Assembly: GCA_003996215.1 (NCBI GenBank)
Contig: QJPP01001803.1
Span: 372,001 to 436,000 of the forward strand
Length of the DNA stretch: 64,000 nucleotides
Direction: 5' to 3'
Origin: Jaltomata sinuosa
Taxonomy: Eukaryota; Streptophyta; Magnoliopsida; Solanales; Solanaceae
Numbering within the stretch: the first letter of the stretch is position 1; every line of letters begins with the position of its first letter. Position numbers and translations under genes: made by a program. A model generated the notes under the pieces. The model saw only the letters and a list, made by a program, of their open reading frames with translations. It had not been told where the DNA came from and made no database searches. Shown one piece after another: positions 22,481 through 33,925 of the stretch.

Positions 22481-23740
22481 GGCCTACCAAGAGGGACCTT
22501 GAACTGTTTGTGCCTATCCCTGGACTGAGTAGTCGATGTTGAAATCTTGATCATCCCTCATCAGGGACACTCTCTAGAAAAGTGTCCAATCACTCCACAG
22601 CCATAGCAACCCAAAGATGTCCTGCTCTGACCCACGGTGCCTGTCGACTTGAGACTAATACCTGAATCTCTTGGCTGAAAGCAACCTCTAGCTACCTGGG
22701 GACCACCTTTACTACCTAGAACACCACCTCTAGACGGTGGCAGTGGAGCTCCAGGAGATAAAACCTGCTGACTCTGCCGATGGGAAGGTGTGATCATAGA
22801 GCAATCCTTTGAAAAGTGCCCAAACTCACCATACTTGAAATGACCTCTACCAGATGAAGTCTGATGGGAAGATCTCACTAAGCCTAACTTGCCACTACTG
22901 TCGATATACCCTGAATGCAAGCCCTGAAAAACTTGGCCTGCACTATGTATGCTTTACTTAGCATGCTCTGTATAACAAACCTCTGAACGCTATGAAGCCA
23001 TCAAAATTGGCCTGCAACACTGAAAACAAAGAAACAAATCTCTACCTGCGAATCCCCTACCTCGAGACTGAGAATCACAAAAACTTCTCTAACAACAACA
23101 CCTCTTACCAATGCCTCCATATTCCTCACAATATAACCCCTCTATATCCCTAACATGATCAACCACTTGAAGAAAGGTAGTCCCATCTTTCACCAAGTGC
23201 TCTGTTGCCTAACAGAGTGGTGAAATCAATCCTCTAACAAATCCATGTACTCTCTTAAACTCAGAAGGCACATTCCTAGCAGTATGACTAGTCACCTTGT
23301 GAAACCTAGCGTTATACTCCAAAACTGTCATAGAACCCTATTGGAGACTTGTAACCTCAAACCTAGCCATAGTACCATTCAAAGAAATGGGTACTTCCCT
23401 TACCTGTTACACACCCTCGGGAAGACTCGAAGTCCTAGTGATGGTGTCCTGAAGAACTAGGGTAACCGTAAATCCTATAAGAGGTTGGGCTATCCCCAAA
23501 CCCCCTAGCTGATACAGTAAGCTCTTAATCTGAAATCCTGGCACCTGAGGAAGCACTTTAGCAACAGGCGTAAAAGTCGCATCGCCACCCACTATCGTAC
23601 TCATCCTAGTCATCTGAGAAGGAATGGAACAATAAAGTTTTAAAAGTCGATAGAGTCGAGAATGCATGATAAGGATCCAAGAATAGGGAAGTTTTCCAAG
23701 CAATTCCTTGTAGCCTCCCACAGATAGGATATGGACGTCA
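22481..23740 (-). pseudogene. gag: Broken gag of element E, two zinc knuckles
   Basis: The frame 22920-22561 encodes a CX2CX4HX4C zinc knuckle (CYGCGVIGHFSREC, about 22605-22564) and, upstream, a second with its first cysteine replaced (HFKYGEFGHFSKDC, about 22840-22799). Zinc knuckles bind element RNA. The N-terminal part (23721-23407 and surrounding) is decayed, with stops and frame changes. Two knuckles differ from the single one in C. No frame spans the gene. Confidence 0.7.
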
Positions 23741-23805
23741 TCGTATCGATCTGCGAGACACTAGTAGACACTTGCTCTTGTACTAATGACAACAATGAAC
23801 ACAAA

Positions 23806-23817
23806 GCTCTGACACCA
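23806..23817 (-). other. Primer-binding site, initiator tRNA-Met type (element E)
   Basis: Minus-strand TGGTGTCAGAGC, one A-to-G change from TGGTATCAGAGC, three bases from the LTR end at 23821. Confidence 0.85.
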
Positions 23818-23820
23818 AGC

Positions 23821-25559
23821 TATCACAACCCGATTTCTCAAGTCATGATGGAACTACAAACCCCTATAGGTGAACCAATCCCTATTGCCCTGAATGGTTA
23901 GTAATGTCCTACCACCTAAGAAAGCACACACAAGAAGTAAAATAAGCAGAAGCAAGTAAAAAAACAACATGGAAGGAAAGCAACCTAAATATACATATAA
24001 AGAAACTACACCATCCCACGACCTAGTATCGAAAGTACATGAGCCATTACTAAAATATATAGAGTACTAGAAAGTACAAAATAGGATATACAATTGTCTC
24101 TAAATAACAAAAGAGTAAACAATGCCAAAAGAGGAGATATGGTCAAGCCCCGGTTGTCAGGATCTCACCCTAGTATCAGATGTCCAAAAGTTGCACGAGT
24201 GTCCACACAATCAATGGTGATAGCTCATAGTAATATCTGAACGCCAATTGCAAAGCAATGGATACCCAGTAGTCATCATAGGTCGACTGAGTGCATATAA
24301 GATATAAAAGAAGTAAATAGCAAATAATGAAGAAAAATAGTCACATAAGTAAATAGAGGAAAGCACACGGAAACTAGCAATAGATAGAAGACAAGGAGGA
24401 TACAAGTATACTATTCTAGCTATAGAAGATATATATCACAGAACACAAGTGAAGGAGTAGAAAAAGCACCTTGATCCTTCCAAACACAATATATAAAGAG
24501 GGTTTAAGAAATATGGTGGTATACTTGTAATAAGTACTAAACCACCAATGATCGGAAGAGCTACTACTAAGTACTATAAAAGATAGAATAAGATAATCTA
24601 CCTACAATTCCAACAGGCGCCCATACACCCGAGGAACACAAACAAGTGAAAACAAACCCTCCACAATCCCATACTACTAGAGTGTACACTGAGCAAAGAG
24701 AAAACATGGATGGATCCATACACAATATGAATGGTATGATATGATATGATGAAACCAGGTGTGACAGTAGTACCGTATGTACCTCATTTGGTGCCCGCAT
24801 GCCCAATAGGTAGGATCCATGGAAGGAGTCCCTTGTATACCTCGATAATACCGTATACCCCTCCTCCGGCACTTGGAGCTTGTATCCCTTAGTCCGGATC
24901 GGCAAGTGCATGGAGTTTTACATGACCATATACAAAATTTCAGAATCTCAAATATAAGTACTCGGAGTGTATCAAGGTCTAAATCAGTAATCAAAATCTC
25001 AAAGTGGGTGCTCAGAGTATATCCGGGTCTAAATCGATAAATTGAAATCTCAAAACCCCAATAAAGGTTGCTCAGAGTATGTCCAAGTCTAAATCCAAAG
25101 TAAAACAAGTCTAGCACTCAACTCAGCCGAGTCTAGTATCATTTTAAAATTAGTAGTAAATATGTCTAGCGCTTGAGCTGAGCCGAGTCTAGTATCAGTG
25201 TGAAATCCCATGATAAAATCATCATGTAATGTCTTTTATATCAAGAAAATCCATAAAAACCCAATTTCAAATCCATTTAGAACCTTTTATACTGAAAATG
25301 GTCCCTCGGGCCATGTAAAGTTTAGAAAAATGGTGATAGTTGGGCTTGCAGTTGCAATAGCAGTAAATAAATGAAAAAAACTCTTTATATGATAATGATA
25401 TTCCCAAAACACAATCAATAGCCCAACGGTTCATAATCAACCTATCGGCCCTAGACAGGCTCAACCCACTCTACAACACAGTTAACCATCTCAATACCAA
25501 AATTCAATATCTGAGACTTATTGACATTACCTAATTTTCTTACCATTTATGGTCCAGAG
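23821..25559 (-). repeat. 5' LTR of E, inner (3') third
   Basis: Parallels 25560-27300 of the C LTR: same order of the TCATGATGG, CCTATAGGTGAACCAATCC, CATATAAGATA and CCTCCGGCAC blocks, with roughly a quarter of positions changed by eye. The first base pair is TA where C has TG. It ends with CAGAG (25555-25559), one copy of the C target duplication. Confidence 0.85.
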
Positions 25560-28500
25560 TGTCACGACCCAATTTCTCGGTCATGATGGCACCTACAACC
25601 CCCGGTAGGTGAACCAATCCTCGTAGCCCAGAACAGTTAGCAATGGGCTACTATCTAACAAATAAGGGAACAAGACGAAGAGAACAGATAAAAGGAATAT
25701 AAATATATGCATATGCGGAAACTAAACTAAACCCCAAGACCTGGTATCATAGTACAGAGCCAAACTACATACATGGACTGCAAATAAACCAAAACTATAT
25801 ATACAGATGTCTCTGAATGGTAATAGAGTACATGAAGCAAAAGATAAACTAAAGCTAAGCTCCGATCGCCAAGAGCTCACTCTCAGTCTGAAGTAGTCCC
25901 CGACAGATCTCCAAGCATGAATCACAGTGATCTAACGGCGATGGCCCACGCTAGGATCTACACCCAAAGATGCAGGGGTAGGGGTGAGCACCAAATGCGA
26001 AGCATAAGGTACCCAGTAGGTATCATAGGCCGACTGGGCACATATAAGATAAACGTGTAGCAATAGACAGAATAGAAGCAAGCAGTCACAGAAATCAACG
26101 AAAGGTACACAGGAACTAGCCCAGAGGAAAATCAACAAAACCACATGTGAGGCTAGTAAGCAGAATATACACACCATAGGCACAGGTGAAAGTAAGAAAC
26201 AAAGCACCTGGGGTCCTTGCAATAACAGTGTATACAAAATAACTTTACAAAATGGACGGTATACCGGTAACCTCAAGTGTAAGAAGAAGAGAGAAAGAGT
26301 AATGATAGGCATGCTTAGGGACATGAATAAAACTCAACTAATCATATCAATCTCAGATCCAAAAACTAACAGTCTAGCAGTAACCAATTTCATACTTAAC
26401 CGTAACAGGGAACAATTCTGTAAGTAAATAGCAAATTCTACCTACAGTCTCCCGGCCGCCCATACAACCGAGGAACACAAACAAGTGAAAACAAACCCTC
26501 CGGCATCCCATACTACCGGAGCATACAATCAGCAAACAACAAACAAGGGTGGAGCCTCAAACAATGAATGATATGATGCATGAAGATCTCAAGTGAAACG
26601 GTATCTCTGTATGTACCTCCTCCGGCACCGATCCGGCCCAGCAGGTAGGTTCTATGGAAGGACACTGCCCGTATACCTCTACTCCACCGTATACCCCTCC
26701 TCCGGCACACGCAGCCCGTAGCCCCTGGCCCGGATGGCAAGGTCCATGGAGGTCCCAGACCCCATACTAAAACTCAGTATCAGAACATGTCGTCCGGAAG
26801 CAAGTTCGGTATCAGGATGGAGACCCAGTCTCGAATATGCAATGCCCAGACCCTGTCCAGGACTAAAGTAGTAGGAAAATGTCTCAAAAACCCCTCCAAG
26901 GGTGCCCGGGAATAACCGGGTCTAAACAGTAAAAAACCATCTCAGGTGATCGTCTGACCGAATGGCTAAAAAATCATCTCAAGTAGCAAAATATCAACTA
27001 GCCTCTTGCCCTGCGCGAGTCTAGCGTTAATCGTAAAACTGGTGATTTAAAATCATAATTTTACTTTCCTTTACCCAAAAATATTCACAAGTTAAATCAA
27101 CCATTTCCAAATTATTTCCATCAAAAACGAGCCCCCCGGGCCATGCAAGGTTTAGAAAATAGTGCCAGTAGGCCCGAAGCCAAAACCATAGTAAAACATG
27201 GATAAAACCTCTTTATATGCATGGAAATGGTATGATCACACACAATAGCTGCCCAGCAGCTCACAATCAACCTATCGACCCTGCACAGGCCCACAGCTAC
27301 TCAGCAAGCATAACCAGCCTAGAAGGATAATTCTATGCCCGGGACTCGCGGACATTCCCAAAATCCCACCTTCTATGTTCCAGAGTCAACAAGGCCTCAC
27401 AGGACCACAAGGGTAAATAAAATATATCGGCAAATACTACAAGCAACGGAGGAACAAAAGTAGGCGGACATGAATAAAGCGGTCCAGGTCTGTGGTACCA
27501 ACCTAATAAACCAACCCAAGGATGCCCATTAATACAATTTTATTCTATATATGCGGAGTCTAGGGAAAATAAACCGTAACCTACCTGTCGTCCGATGACA
27601 AGCTTGAACCTCTCGAAAAAGCTTCGAAATGAAATCACACTCGAACTCGGACTTGAATAACTTGACGTAGATAATTGATTTCCTTTTCGGTGATCCAATA
27701 AATTATCAAAATCTTGCTTATTGGATTCAACTTTTAATGTGACAAGTGAATGATGTACTGAGGTAATTTTTGCACCAAAATTACATTTAAAAGAAGTGTT
27801 ATCAACGTTGGCAGCAATTAGCAAGTAATTGTTCAATGCTTAAAGTGAGTAGGCAACATTTGTTTGTTGAAATCAATTAAGGTGAATGGGACATTTGGCA
27901 TGGCAGGCTACCACGTATGGACTATGGTGTCCACTCCCTCCACTTCCACGTGGAGGTAGAGGTGGCACCAAGATATTCATTCCCCAATACGTATATATTC
28001 GGGTATTGCATAAATTCGTGGTATAATAAATATAATTTTTGAATATACCATAATCATTAGAAAATTATTTTGAATAAAACCTACTATATTATAATAATAA
28101 ATTTCAACATAACTCAATTTACTATCTCCGTTAAAATATTACAATGTATAAAAACTTTATAAAATAAATACATATATAATTATATCGTAACAAAATATTT
28201 TTCATAAACCTTTAAAATATTTTGAAAAGGTAATAATAATATAATTTTTACCAAATTCAACTTTTAAATAAAATATTTTTAAATATACGCGCGATGCTAA
28301 TAAAATTCTTAAGCCTAGGCTCGTAATTCACCAACGCACGATTTTGATACTCAAGAATTCTCTCGGGATCCTCTCTTATGTTTTATCACTGTTTTGGTAC
28401 TGAAATGGCATTTTAAAACGTGAAGTTGAGGCTTAAATCGAGTTTAACCCGACCCGGTTCGCGACCCGGTACGTAACCCGTTTTCTGCCAGACAGTCCGT

Positions 28501-28849
28501 GGTAAAACAGTCATAACTCTTTACTCCGAGATCAGTTGGATGTGAGGTTTTGTGCGTAGGAAACTAGACTCGTAGACCTTCGATTTGGTATTTTGGGGGA
28601 CTTCTAACTCTTTATATATTGAGAGAAAAGCTCCGAGACATTTTACCCAAAGTTCAGGAAATTTATTAAAGAACTTACGATAACTTTTGTCGATTTGCTT
28701 GACTTCAAAACTTATAATGCGACCAAACAAATGGGCCCGACACCGAAATACCAGTCCTGACGAGCCTTAAGTGGCTTGGGTCCGCTACAACAAGCTCTAA
28801 TAGGCACAAGGAAAACGTGTATGTGGAAATGACCGAAAGGGTCATTACA
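25560..28849 (-). repeat. 3' LTR of element C
   Basis: Mirrors 33926-37215. In element orientation it begins TGTAATGACC (28849) and ends GGTCGTGACA (25560). It holds a short CCCGGTTCGCGACCCGGT cluster (28454-28471) in the outer part, an AT-rich block (28020-28330), an interrupted palindrome CCAC-TTCCACGTGGA-GG (about 27946-27961) and CCGGCACxxCAGCCCG-type repeats at 26620-26730. Confidence 0.93.
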
Positions 28850-28859
28850 TCATCCACTA

Positions 28860-29111
28860 CTAAAAAGGACTTTCGTCCTCGAAAGTCAAGGTCAAGGGGG
28901 TACCTGAAGGCCCAAACAGCTGCGGATACTGAGCCCGCATATCTCGCTCGGTCTCCCAGGTAGCCTCCTCTACTGGACGGTGCCTCCACTGAACCTTAAA
29001 AACTGGGATCTCTCGAGATCTTAATCTCCTGACATCTCTGGCCAAAATAGTTGTCGGCTCCTCAACAAAGTCTAAATCCTCACCCAACTGAACTGAATCC
29101 CACTGAAGCAC
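28860..29111 (-). pseudogene. Chromodomain at the C-terminus of C pol
   Basis: The frame encodes a segment with EEPTTILARDVRRLRSREIP, then FKVQWRHRP and EEATWE (about 29060-28950). This is the chromodomain fused to integrase in chromoviruses, which directs integration to particular chromatin. It is in the same frame as the upstream piece but separated by a stop at about 29115-29117. The protein ends about ten bases before the 3' LTR. Confidence 0.88.
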
Positions 29112-29117
29112 ATGAGA

Positions 29118-30292
29118 CTAATCTGGGACATACCAACGTAACATCGAAACATGAAATACTGGATGTATAGCTGAAAACATCGGAGGCAAGGCTAGCTGAT
29201 AGGCAACACTACCAAACCTCTGAACAATCTCAAACGGCCAAATGTATCTGGGGCTAAGCTTGCCCCGCCTACCAAATCTCATCATGCCCTTCATGGGCAA
29301 TACACGGAGAAACACCAAGTCACCGACACTAAACTCCAAGGCACAAAGCCTACGATCAGCATAACTCTTCTGCCTGCTCTGAGCTGCCCGAAGTCTGTCC
29401 TGAATCACTCGGACTCAGTCTAAGGAATCTCGAAGCAAATCTGTGCTCTGTGGCCCAGCACTAAAACCATCAAACCAACCTACCGGTGATCTGCAACGCC
29501 TGCCATACAAAGCCTCAAAAGGTGCCATGCCGATACTCGAATGGAAGCTGTTATTATAAGCAAACTCTGCCAAGGGAACAAACTGATCCCAAGAACCTCC
29601 AAAGTCAAGAACACAGGCCCGAAGCATGTCTTCCAGAATCTGAATGGTCCTCTCGGACTGGCCATCTGTCTGAGGGTGGAAAGCGGTACTAAGATGAACC
29701 TCTGTACCCAAATCTCGCTGAATAGCTCTCCAGAACTGAGATGTGAACTGAGTGCCACGGTCTGAAATGATAGAAGCTGGGACCCCGTGCAACCGAACAA
29801 TCTCAGGAAGGTAGATCTGAGCTAACCTCTCTGCGCCATAAGAAGTCTGAACTGCAAGAAATGTGCTAACTTAGTCAGCCTATCAACAATCACCCATATG
29901 GAATCAAACCCATGAGAAGTACGGGGCAAACCAACAACAAAGTCCATAGTAATCCCTTCCCACTTCCACTAAGGAATGGGAAGTCGCTGCATCAAACCAC
30001 CAGGTCTCATGTGCTCGAACTTAACCTGCTGGCAGTTCAAGCACCGAGATACAAAATCCGCTAAATCCCGCTTCATACCACTCCACCAGTAAAGCTGCCT
30101 CAAGTCTCTATACATCTTTGCTGTGCCAGGGTGAATGGAGTATCTAGTACAATGTGCCTCATGAAGTATCAACTGAATCAAATCACTAATCCTCGGAACC
30201 CAAAGGCGACTATCAAACCTCAGAACCCCATCTGAATCTAGAGTAGCCCGACTGGTCTCACCCTGAGCAACCCGATCACGAAGGTCACACAA
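29118..30292 (-). pseudogene. int: Integrase of element C, broken
   Basis: Inserts cDNA into host DNA. The N-terminal zinc finger is at 30292-29969 (HEAH, HPG, then CLNCQ). The catalytic core runs from about 29950: first Asp in the MDFVVGLP stretch (about 29945), second in ISDRGTQF (about 29765), Glu in GQSERTIQ (about 29660). The GPF-like C-terminal module is at 29408-29118. Breaks: a stop at about 29966, a one-base loss near 29855, stops near 29412 and 29115. DDE residues are otherwise present. Confidence 0.88.
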
Positions 30293-30307
30293 CTGCTGAT
30301 CCTCAAA

Positions 30308-31690
30308 TTAACGGCTCTGAATCTGATCAATCAAAGTAGAACGAACCTCAACACTGGCGAGAACTCTTCTAGGATCCGACAAGTCAAGCCTAACCAAACG
30401 GTTAGCCAAGGACTGGATGTCCCAGTCCAACGGTCGCTCTGAAACTGAAAGAGAAGCTAGGCTACCCATACTTACTGCCCTCCGACTCAAGGCATCCGCT
30501 ACCATGTTTGCCTTGCCCGGATGATACAGAATAGTTAAGTCATAGTCCTTCAGTAACTCGACCCATCTCCTCTGCCTCGAGTTCAACTCCCGCTGACTCG
30601 TGATATAATGAAGACTACGGTGATCGGTGTAGATCTCACAGTGAACTCCATATAGGTAATGCCTCCAGATCTTGAGCGCGAAAACTACCGCCGCCAACTC
30701 TAAGTCATGAGTGGGGTAGTTGCGCTCGTGAACCTTCAGCTTTCTCGACGCATATGCTATTACACGACCCTCCTGCATCAACACAGAACCAAGACCAACC
30801 CTAGAAGCATCACAGTACACGGAGAAGCTCTGACCCTCTACCGGAAAAGTCAAAACTGGAGCTGAAGTCAATAAGGCCTTAAGCCTCTGGAAGCTATCCT
30901 CACACTGATCCGACCACTGAAATGGGATATCCTTCCTAGTCAGCATAGTCAAGGGTGCTGCTATGGAAGAAAATCCCTCAATGAACTGTCTGTAGTAACC
31001 TGCTAACCCAATAAAGTTGCGAACCTCAGTAACAGTAGTAGGTCTAGGCCATTCATAAACCGCTGAAATCTTTCCCTGATCAATCCTAATCCCATCCTTA
31101 GACACCACGTGCCCTAGGAATGCAACTGACTCAAGCCAAAACTCAAACTTGGAGAACTTGGCATAAAGCCGATGATCTCTCAAAGCCTGGAGTATAACCC
31201 TCAAGTGATGCTCATGCTCATCCCTACTACGCGAGTATACCAAGATGTCGTCTATAAAAACTATCACAAATGAGTCCAAATACGGGCCAAGAACCATGTG
31301 CATCAAGTTCATAAAGGCTGCGGGGGCATTAGTCAACCCAAAAGACATCACCAGGAACTCATAATGGCCATAACGTGTCCTGAATGCTGTCTTAGGGATG
31401 TCCTCCGCCCTAATCCTCAACTGATGGTAGCCAGACCTCAAATCTATCTTCAAAAACACGACTGAACCCTGAAGCTGGTCAAATAAATCATCAATCCTCG
31501 GCATCGGATACTTATTCTTCACTGTCACCCTATTCAGTTGCCGATAATCAATACACATGCGTATAGACCCATCCTTCTTCTTCACGAAGAGAACAAGAGC
31601 ACCCCACGGTGACACACTAGGTCTAATAAACCCCTTAGCTAACAGATCCTGGAGCTGCTCCTTAAGCTCCCTCAACTCAGCAGGAGCCAT
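30308..31690 (-). CDS. Reverse transcriptase and RNase H of element C (open segment)
   Basis: A 460-residue open stretch containing the complete RT fingers, palm and RNase H. Visible: SPWGA (residues ~27-31), DYRQLN, YPMPRID, KIDLRSGYHQ, the catalytic FIDDIL (YxDD-type, about 165-170), WPRPTT, GYYRQFI. RNase H has YCDASRVGLG (first catalytic Asp), NYPTHDLELAA (Glu), TDHRSL (Asp) and ADALSR. Copies RNA into DNA and removes the RNA strand. It starts here at an internal Met: normally it is part of a gag-pol polyprotein and is continuous with protease upstream. Stops border it at both ends. It is the best preserved coding piece in the window. Confidence 0.93.
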   Translation of the reverse strand: MAPAELRELKEQLQDLLAKGFIRPSVSPWGALVLFVKKKDGSIRMCIDYRQLNRVTVKNKYPMPRIDDLFDQLQGSVVFLKIDLRSGYHQLRIRAEDIPKTAFRTRYGHYEFLVMSFGLTNAPAAFMNLMHMVLGPYLDSFVIVFIDDILVYSRSRDEHEHHLRVILQALRDHRLYAKFSKFEFWLESVAFLGHVVSKDGIRIDQGKISAVYEWPRPTTVTEVRNFIGLAGYYRQFIEGFSSIAAPLTMLTRKDIPFQWSDQCEDSFQRLKALLTSAPVLTFPVEGQSFSVYCDASRVGLGSVLMQEGRVIAYASRKLKVHERNYPTHDLELAAVVFALKIWRHYLYGVHCEIYTDHRSLHYITSQRELNSRQRRWVELLKDYDLTILYHPGKANMVADALSRRAVSMGSLASLSVSERPLDWDIQSLANRLVRLDLSDPRRVLASVEVRSTLIDQIQSR

Positions 31691-32488
31691 ACGGTAAGGA
31701 GAAATAGAAATGGGCCTAGGTGCCCGGCTCTAACTCAATAGCAAAATCAATATCTCTCTCAGGTGGAAGGCCTGGCAGGTCGGTAGGAAACACATCAAGG
31801 AAGTCTCTAACCACAGGAACAGACTCAGGAGAAGTAGGGTCAGCACTAACATCTCGACATATGCTAGATAAGCTAAACACCCACGGGAAATCAACTTCCT
31901 AGCTCGAAGACAAGAGATGATCCCAGATGGTGCATGGCTAACAGAACCCTTCCACACAACCGGGGATACACCGGGCACAGCTATGGTAATGGTCTTGGCA
32001 TAACAATCCAAAACCACACGGTGAGGGGATAACTAGTCCATGCCACCAGTAATCACATCAAAATCTTAGCATATAAGCGAATCACAAATCAGCCCAAGTA
32101 GCTAAAGGATTACAACAGAATAACATACAGATTCACAATCCATCCACTACTAAAAGAATTCCCTAGATTGGGTGCAAACAGAAACAGGAACAGATAATGG
32201 CCTCACTAGCCAACCCAAACAAGGCACAAAGTAGGCAGATACATATGAACAAGTGGATCCAGGATCAAATAAAGCCATAGCAGACTGATGGCACACAGAA
32301 ATCGTACTTGTAATCACAGCATCTGAGGCCTCTGCCTCTGGTCTCCTAGGGACCGCGTAAAACTGACGACGACCTTCACCTGCCCGACCGCCATCCCTAC
32401 CACCTGCTCTACCACGTGGCACACCACTTCTACTCTGACGACCACCCCCTCTAGCCAGGGGCTGAACTACCCGTAAAGGCTCGGCCAA
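31691..32488 (-). pseudogene. Protease and RT-leading region of element C, broken
   Basis: Frame 32488-32150 carries a Gly/Arg-rich linker, then the protease active site as DPGSTCSYVS (about 32260-32230; the D-[TS]-G motif reads D-P-G-S here, a normal variant in this clade). Several stops follow between 32152 and 32030, one in the conserved GMDW motif (Trp codon to TAG). The 32017-31730 frame has the DCYAKTITIAVPGV segment. A one-base loss near 31856 and a one-base gain near 31718 compensate each other, so the frame is out of register for about 138 bases and returns before RT. Confidence 0.85.
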
Positions 32489-32503
32489 CTGAACTGTACC
32501 CTG

Positions 32504-33736
32504 CTAAGGGCAATCTCTAGCAAAGTGACCTATCGCACCACAAGTAAAACAAGCCCCTGACGGCCTACTCAGTCGAGATGAACCAGCAGATCCCGTATAA
32601 CCACCGCGACCTGATGCCCCAGAAACTATACCCCTCGAAGACTGGCCGCCATAACCCTGATGGCTGCTCTGACCCTGCTCAAACTGGGTACTACCAAAAG
32701 TCTGGTGGGAAGCCTGAACCGGTCGGCTGGACTGACCCTGGTACTCCTGTGGCTGATAACTCCGGCTCCACTGGCCAGGACTTCTACCACCATATCTGGA
32801 ACCACTATAGACACCCTGATGTTGAGGCCTCTTATCTCTGGACCCCTGATCATGTCGCTGTAAGTCCTCCACGGTGCGGGCATTGTCTACAATAGCCTGG
32901 AATGACTGACCACTGGCAATCAATATCTCAGCTGGCTGCATGATCTCTGGCCTCAAACCCCATACAAATCTACGAATCCTATCAGCCTCGGTAGGAATGA
33001 TCATAGCCCCGAATGGTGCTACCTGATGGAAACGGGTCTCATACTCCGAGATAGTCGTAGACCCCTGCATAACGTGAGTAAACTGCTCCCTGCGATGCTC
33101 ACGATCACTCTAGGGTAGGAAGTTGGCCATAAAGGCCTCATAAAACTCAGACCAGGTCAAAGGAGGTGACGACGGTGGTCTACAAGCAACCTGGGCCCTC
33201 CACCATAACTTCGCTGGGCCCTCCAACTGATAGGTAGTATAACCAACCCCGTGAGTCTCTAACAAACCCAAATGATGCAACATCTCCTCACAGATAGTAA
33301 TAAAGTCATGTGAATCCTGTCCAGAAGTACCCGCAAACCTCGGAGGTGTTAACCTCAAAAACCTACCCAATGCCTTCTGCTCTGAATTTGTCATAACTGG
33401 GCGAGGAGCAAGACGCTGTGCAACAGATGGAACCGGAATGACCTCCGCACGGGGAGCCATAGTAGCAGGCTGCGCTCCTGAGCTCTGTGCACCCAGGGCT
33501 GCCCCCTGATCGGATGTCTGCACTACCTCAGAAGGCCGCTCTCCAATCACACCCAAAAGCTGTAATAGTAATCCCCAAATATCTGGAGACTGAGCTGCGG
33601 CTGGAGCTGGCACATAAGTGGGCACTGGAGCTGGTACTAGAGCTGGCGCTGGAGCTGGCGCTGGAACGGGAGGCTCACCCCCGCGTGATGCCAATGATCT
33701 CGTACCAACCATCTGCAGAAGAATGAAGTAGAACAA
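32504..33736 (-). pseudogene. gag: gag of element C, one internal stop
   Basis: Frame 33736-33110, a TAG, then 33070-32504 in the same frame. The initiator is the ATG at 33712 (MVGTRS), 24 bases into the open frame. Features: Ala/Pro-rich repeats (residues ~15-45), capsid core with HDFITICEEMLHHLGL and KLWWRA, then a Gln/Ser/Gly-rich region and a CX2CX4HX4C zinc knuckle (CFTCGAIGHFARDC, about 32548-32507). The sole clear defect is the stop at 33110-33112 after FLP. Confidence 0.9.
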
Positions 33737-33910
33737 ATGAGATCTCCAGAAACTTCAAGGGTTCTACGCACGACATAGAAGCAATGAAGGAGTCAAATTT
33801 CCTAAAATGCCACTGTAGCCTCCCAAAGATTGAGTACGGACGTCTCCGCCCCGATCCGCGGGACTCTACTAGACATTGGTTCCTACACCAACGACACCAG
33901 TGAACCTAAA

Positions 33911-33922
33911 GCTCTGATACCA
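33911..33922 (-). other. Primer-binding site, initiator tRNA-Met type (element C)
   Basis: Minus-strand TGGTATCAGAGC, a perfect 12-base complement of the initiator tRNA-Met 3' end, three bases from the 5' LTR. Confidence 0.95.
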
Positions 33923-33925
33923 AGT

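Noticed and set aside
19314..25559. G and the 5' LTR of E as the two LTRs of one element
   Set aside because: Their terminal sequences, TATA/leader regions and block contents differ, and the flanking bases (AATCA and TAATA) do not form a duplication. They are more likely separate families joined by deletion.
29486..29765. Plus-strand frames opposite the C integrase (also 31720-31902, 32578-32895, 33487-33726)
   Set aside because: They lie wholly opposite recognisable minus-strand gag-pol domains and have no family resemblance, so they are shadows of codon bias.
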